From contig JAADEN010000095.1 of assembly GCA_013153375.1 (NCBI GenBank), positions 1 to 11,804 of the forward strand: a stretch of DNA of 11,804 nucleotides. The letters are read 5' to 3'. The notes beneath the pieces are model-generated. The model was not told the DNA's origin. It saw nothing but the letters and a program-made list of their open reading frames with translations, and made no database searches. Both the position numbers and the translations under genes were made by a program. Shown here in pieces: positions 5,439-11,804 of this stretch. Position 1 is the first letter of the stretch. Each line of letters begins with the position of its first letter. The stretch is from Chloroflexota bacterium. Lineage in GTDB: Bacteria > Chloroflexota > Anaerolineae > Anaerolineales > DRMV01.

Positions 5439-8066
5439 TTACGGGATGGAGAGGAACTCCACGCTTTCCAGCGCGGGGATGGAGACCAGCTTGGAGGTCA
5501 CCGCCACTTCCAGCCGGTTGGCGCCGACGCCCAGTTGACCCAGGACATCGGGGCTCAACACGACCTGATAGTGGCCGTCCTCGACCATGCTGGCCTCGCC
5601 CGTCGCCACAACCTCACCCTTGGAGTTGAACAGCAGGTACTTGACGCCGCTGATCTCGTCCGCAGGATACGGTTCGTCGTGGTAGGTGACATACACATCG
5701 AAGGTGGCCTCACCCGCGCCCGCGGAGACCCGCGCCGGGCCCTCGATGGTCACGGTGGCCAGCTTGGGCTCACCGAAGCCCAGCCACTTGTCGGCCGGAT
5801 CCGGATAGGCCTCATAGCGCTTCAGAACCACGGTCTTCTCCAGCGGGAAGACGCTGTCCAGGTAGAAGGGACCGGTGCCGACCCAGAAGTGGCCCTTGTC
5901 CTCGTACCAGGCCTTCAGGTTCTGCCAGCGGGCCGCAGCCTCGTCCGCGGTGATGTAAGCGCCCAAGGTGTTGGCGTAGGGGATGTAGTTGTCGGCCATG
6001 GCCTGATCCAGGTACTTGGCCAGGATCTCCAGGCTCGGGCCGGCCACATAGTTCATCCACTCGATCTCCAGCGCGTCGGCCTTGTCGGCGGTGAAGGCCA
6101 GTTCCTGGTTCTCCTCAGCCAACACGCCCAGCGCCACGGTGTGCCAGGCACCTTCGCCGTAGCCGTACTGCGGCCACAGGGTGCTCACATTCAGCTCCGC
6201 ATCCAGCTGGAAGGAGTCGCTGTAGTACTCGATGACCAGCGGCTGCTCGGAGACGATGCGCACGCCCTTGAACACGCTCAGGAAGGACTCGAAGTCGGGC
6301 TGGTAGGACTCGTCAAAGATGGCGCTGGCTTCCTTGCCCCGATCGAAGGTCATGATCAGGCCCATGACGATGTCGGCCAGGTCGAAGTGGCTGCCATCGT
6401 GCCAGGTCACCTTCTCGTACAGGTCCTCAGGATAGTAGACCACGCTCTTGACGCGCGCGGTGATGGCTTCGCCTTTCTCGCCCGCAGTGATGAACTTCTG
6501 GGCCTCGGCGTCCCAATCGACCCACGCGTCGTCCGGAACCTGGATCTCATCCACGAACTGCAGATCCACCCAGTCGAGGGTCTTGGTGATCGGCGTACCC
6601 TTGACCGCGTAGACCTCAGCCCGCTCGATGCGCTGCGGCCAAGCCAAGCCGGTGTAGGGGTCGCTCACCGTGCCCCAGTCGCCGGTGGCCCGAATGGCCT
6701 GCATGTCATAGATGGCGTCCGAGCCACCCACGGGGTTCCACACATCGGACAGGATGTCCGCGTTCACCCAGGTGACGGAGCCACCGGCCTGGTCACCCTT
6801 GCGCAGGGTGTAAGGCCACAGCACCGCACCGGAGATACCACCGGCCAGGTCGTAGGCCACATGGATGTCGCTGCGGACCACGGAGAAGGACTTCTGGTCC
6901 ACCAGCCAGATGCGCTCGGCCTCTTCGTTGGCCAGGCGCAGCGCGGTGCGGAACAGTTCGTCCCGCTCGGCCATGTCCGCGAAGTCGTTGTTGGCCAACT
7001 TCTCGGCCGCGGTATCGAACTCAGGCGAGTTGCGATAGGCCTGCCACAGGGCAATGCCCAAACCGCGCGGGGTGTAGAAGAACTCGAAGTTGCCGCCCTG
7101 GTCGCGGCTCACCGCGGTGGTGATCCAGCCGCCGGTGTAGATGTGCCACTCACCGTCCGCGGGGTTGCCGCGAATCCAGTAGGCACCCAGGTCGGAGAAG
7201 GTACCATAGCGGCGCTCAACCTTGAAGCCCAACTCTTCCAGTTGGTTGGCCAAGTAGTCGCCGATCTCCTTGCGCTCATCCTCGACACGGATGAGGATGA
7301 TGACGGTGACGGGCTCGCCGTTGTAGGTCCAGACGCCCTCGTCGTTCATCTCCGCGCCCATGGCTTCCATCTCGGCGGAGATGACCTCTTGGGCCTTCTC
7401 GAAGTTGTAAGCGTACTTGGCCTCGATCTCACGCACGGTGTCGATGTAGCGCGCGTAGTCGGGGAAGGCGCTGGTGATGGGCAGATACTTGGGGGTGGCC
7501 AGACCGCCCATGATCTCCTGGGCAATGTAGTTGCGGTCGACCAGCCAGTTCAGCGCCTCACGCACCTTGGGGTTGGCAAAAGGATTCATCGCGCCGTTGT
7601 CGAACTCCGGCTTGACCTTGGTGCCATCCCGCTCGGTGACGGTGCCGTTCTCATCCGCGACACCGTAGGGGTTGATGGTCAATTCGTTGTACACGCCGAA
7701 GAATTCGACAACCTTGACATTGGGGTCTTCTTTGGCCGCCTTGTACAGTTCGGGGTTCCCGATGGTAAAGGCGTACACATCAATGAGCCCCTCTTGCAGG
7801 CGCTTGACCGCGGCCTGGCTGTCGGTCTCGGTGATGAAGGTCACCTCATCGACCCAGGCACCGGTGTGCGCCGGCATGGGCTCTTCGGTGGGCTGCGCCT
7901 CTTCGGTCGGTTGCGGCGCCTCGGTGGGCTGGGCCTCTTCAGTGGCCGGCGCTTCCGTCGCCGGCGCCTGAGTGGCCTCTTCGGCCTTGCCTCCGCAGGC
8001 CGCCAACGCGAGGGCCAGCATTGCGACCAGCGCTAACACCAGCCAAAATTTGCGATTACGCCACAT
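5439..8066 (-). CDS. Lipoprotein substrate-binding protein, SBP family 5 (DppA/OppA-like), permuted domain order, extra C-terminal domain
   Basis: An 875-residue exported lipoprotein that captures the substrate outside the cell and hands it to the permeases. Residues 1-23 are a signal peptide, and the lipobox LAAC places the lipidated cysteine at C24. Residues 27-68 form a Thr/Glu/Ala/Pro/Gln repeat tether. The family-5 motifs then appear in permuted order. First comes the normally central DEVTF...GLIDV (73-97), then NPKVREALNWLVDR (165-178) and the usual C-terminal part ending near 422. Next come the usual N-terminal opening GGSVTW...NPV (428-446), VTWHDGSHFDLADIV (553-567), VGTGPFYL (729-736) and KRYEAYPDP (749-757). 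A beta-rich domain of about 108 residues closes the protein. Family members are typically about 500-600 residues. The start at 8066 follows a strong AAGGAGG; the frame is open to 8219, but that part crosses the promoter and overlaps the hydrolase gene. The ligand may be peptides or oligosaccharides; it is not resolved. Confidence 0.9.
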   Translation of the reverse strand: MWRNRKFWLVLALVAMLALALAACGGKAEEATQAPATEAPATEEAQPTEAPQPTEEAQPTEEPMPAHTGAWVDEVTFITETDSQAAVKRLQEGLIDVYAFTIGNPELYKAAKEDPNVKVVEFFGVYNELTINPYGVADENGTVTERDGTKVKPEFDNGAMNPFANPKVREALNWLVDRNYIAQEIMGGLATPKYLPITSAFPDYARYIDTVREIEAKYAYNFEKAQEVISAEMEAMGAEMNDEGVWTYNGEPVTVIILIRVEDERKEIGDYLANQLEELGFKVERRYGTFSDLGAYWIRGNPADGEWHIYTGGWITTAVSRDQGGNFEFFYTPRGLGIALWQAYRNSPEFDTAAEKLANNDFADMAERDELFRTALRLANEEAERIWLVDQKSFSVVRSDIHVAYDLAGGISGAVLWPYTLRKGDQAGGSVTWVNADILSDVWNPVGGSDAIYDMQAIRATGDWGTVSDPYTGLAWPQRIERAEVYAVKGTPITKTLDWVDLQFVDEIQVPDDAWVDWDAEAQKFITAGEKGEAITARVKSVVYYPEDLYEKVTWHDGSHFDLADIVMGLIMTFDRGKEASAIFDESYQPDFESFLSVFKGVRIVSEQPLVIEYYSDSFQLDAELNVSTLWPQYGYGEGAWHTVALGVLAEENQELAFTADKADALEIEWMNYVAGPSLEILAKYLDQAMADNYIPYANTLGAYITADEAAARWQNLKAWYEDKGHFWVGTGPFYLDSVFPLEKTVVLKRYEAYPDPADKWLGFGEPKLATVTIEGPARVSAGAGEATFDVYVTYHDEPYPADEISGVKYLLFNSKGEVVATGEASMVEDGHYQVVLSPDVLGQLGVGANRLEVAVTSKLVSIPALESVEFLSIP
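7863..7988 (-). repeat. Thr/Glu/Ala/Pro-repeat tether of the binding protein
   Basis: This encodes residues 27-68 of the lipoprotein. Short units such as TEAPATEEAQPTEAPQPTEE recur, and at DNA level the segment repeats GCCTCTTCGGTGGGCTG-like blocks (plus-strand reading). It is a flexible, probably disordered spacer between the lipid anchor and the binding domains. Such tethers are common in Chloroflexota lipoproteins. The imperfect repeats could vary in number between strains by slippage. Confidence 0.75.
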
Positions 8067-8071
8067 ATACT

Positions 8072-8078
8072 CCTCCTT
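8072..8078 (-). promoter_or_regulatory. Strong ribosome binding site of the binding protein
   Basis: AAGGAGG on the minus strand with a five-base spacer to ATG at 8064-8066. It fixes the start at MWRNRK, which begins a proper lipoprotein signal peptide. It excludes the upstream in-frame extension, which crosses the promoter. Confidence 0.85.
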
Positions 8079-8114
8079 CCGAGAGAGTGGGCTTTGACGA
8101 ATATGGCAAACTAA

Positions 8115-8143
8115 ACTATAGCATAAAAGCCCGGGACTGTCAA
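8115..8143 (-). promoter_or_regulatory. Near-consensus sigma-70 promoter of the ABC transporter operon
   Basis: Read on the minus strand, the -35 box TTGACA (8138-8143) is a perfect consensus. The spacer (8121-8137) is exactly 17 bases. The -10 box TATAGT (8115-8120) differs from TATAAT at one position. Transcription should start near 8108, giving a leader of about 40 bases before ATG at 8066. The -35 box begins only 12 bases beyond the stop of the hydrolase gene, and there is no room for an intrinsic terminator between them, so upstream read-through may add to expression. No clear operator palindrome is visible in the leader. Confidence 0.85.
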
Positions 8144-8154
8144 CGCGTCCATTC

Positions 8155-8964
8155 TTATAATTTGGGAAGATAAAAGAGTTGTTGGGCATTGGCCGTGGTC
8201 TGACGACGAACCTCATCAACGGCCAAATTCCGCACTTCCGCGACCTTGCGGCCCACCCAAACTACCCACGCGGGCTCGTTGCGCCGGCCCCGATGCGGGT
8301 GCGGCGCCATGAAGGGCGCATCGGTCTCGACCAGCAACCGCTCCAGAGGCACCGCGCGGGCCACCGCGCGCATGACTTCGCCGTTCTTGAAGGTCACCGG
8401 GCCGGTGATGCCGACGAAGAACCCCAACTCCACGGCCCGCAAAGCCTGATCCACATCCCCCGAAAACGAATGCAGCACGCCCGGCCGCGCGGCCAACGGA
8501 TGCCCCTGGGCCCGCAAGTCGGCCACCCAATCGGCCAGCAGGGCCAAAAGATCGTCCACCGACTGGCGCTGGTGCAGAATCACGGGCCGGCCCACCTCCG
8601 CGGCCAGGGCCAGTTGGGCCTCCAGCGCGGCCCGCTGCTGCCGGGGCGGGGTGTAGTCTCGGTAGTAGTCCAGCCCGATCTCGCCGATGGCCACCACCGC
8701 GGGATGCTGGGCCAGGTCGCGCAGCGCGTCCAGGGTGGCCGCGCCGCGCCAGGCCTGGGCCACGCTGTTGGGATGCACGCCCACGGCGACGAAGTAACCC
8801 GCGCCGTAAGCCTCGGCCAGGGCCAGCGCGCGGCGGGCCGAGGCCACATCCAGGGCCGGGTCGATCCAGGCCGTCACGCCGGCCTCCCGGGCGCGGGCCA
8901 CCACCGCGTCCCGGTCGGGGTCGAAGGCCGACAAGTGCAGATGCGCGTGGGTGTCCACCCACAT
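8155..8964 (-). CDS. TatD-family metal-dependent hydrolase (TIM-barrel deoxyribonuclease-like)
   Basis: A 269-residue enzyme of usual family length, predicted to be cytoplasmic with two catalytic divalent metals. The ligands expected for the family are present: His6 and His8 in DTHAHLH, Glu95 in AIGEIGLDYYRD, His131 in ILHQR, His165 in VLHSFSGD and Asp215 in VETDAPFMAP. GVHPN (62-66) and the family's P-H-x-x-x-x-x-N-E-P stretch (223-231) are also visible. Characterised TatD proteins act as Mg-dependent 3'-5' exonucleases or AP endonucleases in DNA repair. Paralogues vary, so the substrate is not certain. ATG lies only three bases beyond the mutase stop, with a GGAGG inside the mutase C-terminus, so translation is probably coupled. 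The name is historical and does not imply a role in Tat export. Confidence 0.93.
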   Translation of the reverse strand: MWVDTHAHLHLSAFDPDRDAVVARAREAGVTAWIDPALDVASARRALALAEAYGAGYFVAVGVHPNSVAQAWRGAATLDALRDLAQHPAVVAIGEIGLDYYRDYTPPRQQRAALEAQLALAAEVGRPVILHQRQSVDDLLALLADWVADLRAQGHPLAARPGVLHSFSGDVDQALRAVELGFFVGITGPVTFKNGEVMRAVARAVPLERLLVETDAPFMAPHPHRGRRNEPAWVVWVGRKVAEVRNLAVDEVRRQTTANAQQLFYLPKL

Positions 8965-8967
8965 GGG

Positions 8968-10404
8968 CTACGCCTCCGGCGGCTCGATGCCCGCGATGCG
9001 CAGGCCGTCGCGCAAAATCGCATCCAGCCGGTCGGGGTCGGTGGTCTCGCAATACACCCGCAGCAGCGGCTCGGTGCCCGAAAAGCGGATGAGCAGCCAG
9101 CCGCCGTCCTCCAGCAGGAACTGATAGCCGTCGATGTCGCGGAAGCCCACCACCTTGAGCCCGCCGATGGTCTTGGGACGAGCGCGCTTGACCCGCTCCT
9201 CGATGGGCCGGCGGTCGCCCCGGAAGGGCACATCGATGCGCTTGTAATAGGTGGGACCCACTTCGCGGAAGAGCAACTCCACCAGTTCCGAGGGCTTCTT
9301 GTTCAATCGCACCATCATGTCCAGCAAATACAGGCCGGCCAGAATCCCGTCCCGCTCGGGCACATGGTTGCGGAACGCATAGCCGCCCGACTCCTCGCCG
9401 CCCAGGAGCGCGTTCACCTCCAGCATCTTGGGCGCGACATACTTGAAGCCCACGCCCGTCTCGTACACGGGCACGCCGTACTTCTGGCCCATTTTGTTCA
9501 GCAGCGCGGTGGTGGAGATGGTCTTGACGATGGGCCCGCGCTCGCCCCGCACCTCCAGGAAGTAGTAGGCCAGCAGCGCGTACACCTTGAGTTGGTCCAC
9601 GAAGCGGCCGTGCTCGTCGCCCAGGCCCAGGCGGTCCGCGTCGCCGTCGTTGATGATGAGCACATCCGCGCCCCGGCGCACGGTCTCGGCCAGGCCCACA
9701 TTCACATTGGGCGGGATGGGCTCGGGCCGCTCCATCTCGGGGAAGATGGGGTTGCGCACATTGTGGATCTCCTCCACGATGGTACGCCCGCCGCCGATGA
9801 GCCGGGGGAACCAACCCGCGCCGTTGCCCCACATGGGGTCCACCAGCACTTTGAGGCCGGCATCGCGCAGGCGCTCCAGGTCCACCAACTCACGGATGTG
9901 CGCGATGTAGGCGGGCTTGGGGTCGAACACCACCACCCGGCCCTGGGCCTGGGCCTCGGCCAGAGGCACCCGCTGCACTTCGTCCTCGCTGGGAGGGATG
10001 TGCGCCTCCACGGCCCGCAGCGCGGCCGGAGGCAGCGCGCCGCCGTGCTGGTCGCGCACCTTGAAGCCGTTGTCGCCGGGCGGATTGTGCGACGCGGTGA
10101 TGTTGATAGCCCCCACCGCGCCCTTGTCCACCACCGCGTAGGAAATCACGGGCGTGGGCGTGGCCTCCTGGGTCAGGTACACCCGCAGGTCGTGCGCGGC
10201 CAACACCTCGGCCGCGGCCGCGGCAAAGTTCTCGGAGTGAAAGCGCTTGTCGTAGCCGATGACCACCCAGGCGTCCCGGTGGCCCTGGTCGAGCAGATAG
10301 CGGGCGAAGCCTTGCGCCACGCGGCGCACATTGGCGAAGGTGTAGTCCTCGGCAATGGTGCCGCGCCAGCCGTCGGTGCCAAAACGAATGTCCTTGTGGG
10401 GCAT
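8968..10404 (-). CDS. Phosphoglucomutase/phosphomannomutase family protein
   Basis: A 478-residue alpha-D-phosphohexomutase that interconverts hexose-1- and hexose-6-phosphates in the cytoplasm, feeding polysaccharide or glycogen metabolism. All four catalytic loops are present. They are the phosphoserine loop ITASHNP with Ser105, the Mg-binding DGDADR at 253-258, the sugar-specificity loop GEESG at 336-340, and the phosphate-binding RFSGTEP at 440-446. The N-terminal FGTDGWRG (8-15) is the usual family opening. GEESG is compatible with glucose or mannose phosphates; a GlmM glucosamine mutase would normally show GEQSG, so GlmM is less likely. AGGAGG sits five bases or so before ATG and overlaps the stop of the preceding gene (10414-10416), which suggests coupling. 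No truncation is seen. Confidence 0.94.
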   Translation of the reverse strand: MPHKDIRFGTDGWRGTIAEDYTFANVRRVAQGFARYLLDQGHRDAWVVIGYDKRFHSENFAAAAAEVLAAHDLRVYLTQEATPTPVISYAVVDKGAVGAINITASHNPPGDNGFKVRDQHGGALPPAALRAVEAHIPPSEDEVQRVPLAEAQAQGRVVVFDPKPAYIAHIRELVDLERLRDAGLKVLVDPMWGNGAGWFPRLIGGGRTIVEEIHNVRNPIFPEMERPEPIPPNVNVGLAETVRRGADVLIINDGDADRLGLGDEHGRFVDQLKVYALLAYYFLEVRGERGPIVKTISTTALLNKMGQKYGVPVYETGVGFKYVAPKMLEVNALLGGEESGGYAFRNHVPERDGILAGLYLLDMMVRLNKKPSELVELLFREVGPTYYKRIDVPFRGDRRPIEERVKRARPKTIGGLKVVGFRDIDGYQFLLEDGGWLLIRFSGTEPLLRVYCETTDPDRLDAILRDGLRIAGIEPPEA

Positions 10405-10413
10405 AGGGGCCTC

Positions 10414-11804
10414 CTAATCCAAAGGCGTTGCCGTAGGCGTCACGAAAATCAACAAATGATACAGCACCCAACCTTCTTTGATCTTGCCGAACTCCTCGAA
10501 GCGCACTTTGACCCAGCGGGTGCCGTCGGCCTCCACCTCCTCGGGCAGCACCTCGACCTGGGTGCCGTTGAGCAAACCGGTGAAGGCCTTGTAGCCGTAG
10601 CCCGGCCCCTCCCGCACATAGATCCCCGCGTAACGCGCGGAGGTACGCACGACGGCGTACATGGGGGTGAGGGTAGGCGAAGGGGTGGGCGTGGGCCATT
10701 CGACGGTGTAAGTCGCGACCGCGGCCGCGGGCGTGGGGGTGAAAGTGGGCGAGGGCCGCGGCGAAGGCGTAGGGCTGGGGTGCGGGCTGGGCGTGGGCGT
10801 GGGGTTGGGGGACGGCTCCGCGCGCGGCGTTGCGACCGCCGCGGGCCGCGCGGGCTGAGGGGCCAGAGCCATCGGCGCGGGGGCCGAGACGCGACGCTGC
10901 AAGTCGGCCTCCGCGTAAAGCAGGAAGGTCAGTACGCCCAACGCGAAGAACAGCGCCAAAAGGCCATATCCACCCCAGGACGAGGGATACAGGCCCAGGA
11001 AGATGAGCGTCACCCCGGCCAGCACCCAGGCCCAGAACAAGTGGGTGGCGAACGCGGTCAGCGCCCACGAGGCCGCCTGCCCGTCGCCGGCGGCCAGGTA
11101 AACCCCGGCCCAGAACAGAGGCAGCCCCACGGTCCAGGTCAGGGCCGCGCCGGGCAACAGCGCGGCCGCGCGGCGGCGGGCCAGCAACACCGTAGCCCAC
11201 ACCGCGGCCACCAGCGTGACCACGAACGCGGTCATGTCGGGCGCGGCCAGGGCTACGGCCGCGGAGGGCAAATCCCGCCCGCTGGAGCGCACCGCCGCGC
11301 CCACGCCAAAGCCGACCAGCCAGGCCGCCAGGCCCAGAACCAGGGTCATGCCCACGGCGCGACGCAGCACCGCGCGCGAGCCCAGCACCAGACCCAGCGC
11401 CGCGCCCACGATGGGCGTGGTCCACGGGGTGAGCAACGCGCCCAAGAGCCACAACACCGGCTGCGGATGCACCACGGCCCAGGCCCACAGCGCGAGGGTC
11501 AGCGCGAAGGTCAGGCCCAACCCGCAGCCGGGCCGGGTCCAGCGCAGCAAAAAGCGCCGCAACTGAGCCTGCTCTTCGGGCGACAGCGGCGCGAACCACC
11601 CGCGGCGCGGCTTGCCGCGCGACCGGCCGTGGCGCTCCTCACGCGCGGCTCGCGGTCCGGGCATAGGCTCGTCCGCGCTCACCAGGGCGCGCGCTTCCGC
11701 GGTGGCGGGATCCACCACCGGGGTCTCGTCCGCGTCCGCGGTAGGCGGCTCGACCTCCGACTCGGGCGCGGGCTCGTCTTGAGGGGCCGTGGGCTCGTCG
11801 CCAG
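10414..11804 (-). CDS. Multi-pass membrane protein with Pro/Thr/Ser linker and C-terminal SH3b domain (partial, 5' end outside window)
   Basis: The frame is open to the right window edge, giving at least 462 residues. The visible N-terminus (11804 to about 11600) is acidic and Pro-rich, then Arg-rich, so it is cytoplasmic and probably disordered. About seven hydrophobic helices follow between 11523 and 10912. A Pro/Thr/Ser-rich linker (10663-10821) leads to a bacterial SH3-like domain (about 10435-10647) with GIYVREGPGYGYKAF, NGTQVEVL and EGWVLYHLL. SH3b domains of this type often bind cell wall or other extracellular partners. The linker and domain therefore probably lie outside the cell, which an odd number of helices would allow. 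A GTG at 11716-11718 is a possible start, but no ribosome binding site precedes it and the sequence beyond still looks coding. I do not recognise a named family for the membrane part. Confidence 0.78.
   Translation of the reverse strand, partial: GDEPTAPQDEPAPESEVEPPTADADETPVVDPATAEARALVSADEPMPGPRAAREERHGRSRGKPRRGWFAPLSPEEQAQLRRFLLRWTRPGCGLGLTFALTLALWAWAVVHPQPVLWLLGALLTPWTTPIVGAALGLVLGSRAVLRRAVGMTLVLGLAAWLVGFGVGAAVRSSGRDLPSAAVALAAPDMTAFVVTLVAAVWATVLLARRRAAALLPGAALTWTVGLPLFWAGVYLAAGDGQAASWALTAFATHLFWAWVLAGVTLIFLGLYPSSWGGYGLLALFFALGVLTFLLYAEADLQRRVSAPAPMALAPQPARPAAVATPRAEPSPNPTPTPSPHPSPTPSPRPSPTFTPTPAAAVATYTVEWPTPTPSPTLTPMYAVVRTSARYAGIYVREGPGYGYKAFTGLLNGTQVEVLPEEVEADGTRWVKVRFEEFGKIKEGWVLYHLLIFVTPTATPLD
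10663..10821 (-). repeat. Pro/Thr/Ser low-complexity linker segment
   Basis: This encodes alternating Pro with Thr or Ser (units such as PTPTPSPHPSPTPSP), then a short Ala/Val stretch and a second Pro/Thr block, between the last membrane helix and the SH3b domain. The DNA is a run of short GGCGTGGGCGTGG-like units (plus-strand reading). It is probably an extended, rigid stalk. It is prone to length variation and assembly error. Confidence 0.75.

Noticed and set aside
5535..8036. 833-codon plus-strand open frame antisense to the binding-protein gene
   Set aside because: Its length is striking but follows from codon bias of the GC-rich sense gene. The translation has no signal, domain or credible ribosome binding site, and the sense protein is clearly real.
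5439..8066. Binding protein as a fusion of two complete solute-binding domains
   Set aside because: Each landmark motif occurs only once (one WHDGS, one GTGPF, one VREALNWLVDR), so a single permuted domain fits better than a tandem duplication.
8067..8219. N-terminal extension of the binding-protein frame up to 8219
   Set aside because: It would overlap the hydrolase gene and cross the promoter. The strong ribosome binding site and the lipoprotein signal peptide fix the start at 8066.
8216..9832. 538-codon minus-strand frame across the mutase and TatD genes
   Set aside because: It is out of frame with both well-supported enzymes and has no motifs.
10663..10821. Short GC-rich tandem repeats that might suggest a CRISPR or non-coding repeat array
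   Set aside because: The repeats are short, in frame and encode a Pro/Thr/Ser linker; there are no spaced identical units with unique spacers.
9890..11599. 569-codon minus-strand frame overlapping the SH3b protein and the mutase
   Set aside because: It is a shifted-frame shadow of two real genes; the product is Arg/Gly/Ala-rich low-complexity sequence.

Overview
The window is a GC-rich piece of bacterial chromosome. All twelve genes I can support lie on the minus strand, so transcription runs from high to low coordinates. Three features suggest a Chloroflexota bacterium, possibly Anaerolineae-like: a lipoprotein whose cysteine is followed by a Thr/Glu/Ala/Pro-rich tether, a multi-pass membrane protein with a Pro/Thr/Ser linker and a bacterial SH3 domain, and the general protein style. 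This is a style-based inference; there is no rRNA or other marker gene. I found no tRNA, rRNA, CRISPR array, insertion sequence or phage gene.

Region 1 (11804 down to 8155) is a tightly packed cluster. It holds a partial seven-helix membrane protein with a C-terminal SH3b domain, a phosphoglucomutase/phosphomannomutase-family enzyme and a TatD-family metal-dependent hydrolase. Stops and starts are separated by only a few bases, so the three are probably co-transcribed and translationally coupled.

Region 2 (8154 to 628) is a complete Opp/Dpp-type ABC import operon: lipoprotein substrate-binding protein, permease B, permease C, ATPase D, ATPase F. A near-consensus sigma-70 promoter (TTGACA, 17-base spacer, TATAGT) sits in the 88-base gap before it. 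A strong GC hairpin separates the binding protein from the permeases and probably lowers expression of the rest relative to the binding protein.

Region 3 (627 to 1) holds two small, tandem, paralogous two-helix membrane proteins and the first 34 codons of a diacylglycerol-kinase/YegS-like lipid kinase that runs off the window.

The most unusual item is the substrate-binding protein. Its family-5 solute-binding motifs are in circularly permuted order: the segments normally found in the middle and C-terminal part come first, and the usual N-terminal part follows. An extra beta-rich domain is added at the end. Its partner permeases are also unusual, with a roughly 190-residue extracytoplasmic insertion in the C-type permease and an enlarged charged first loop in the B-type. 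Together they look like a structurally divergent peptide- or oligosaccharide-importer subfamily.
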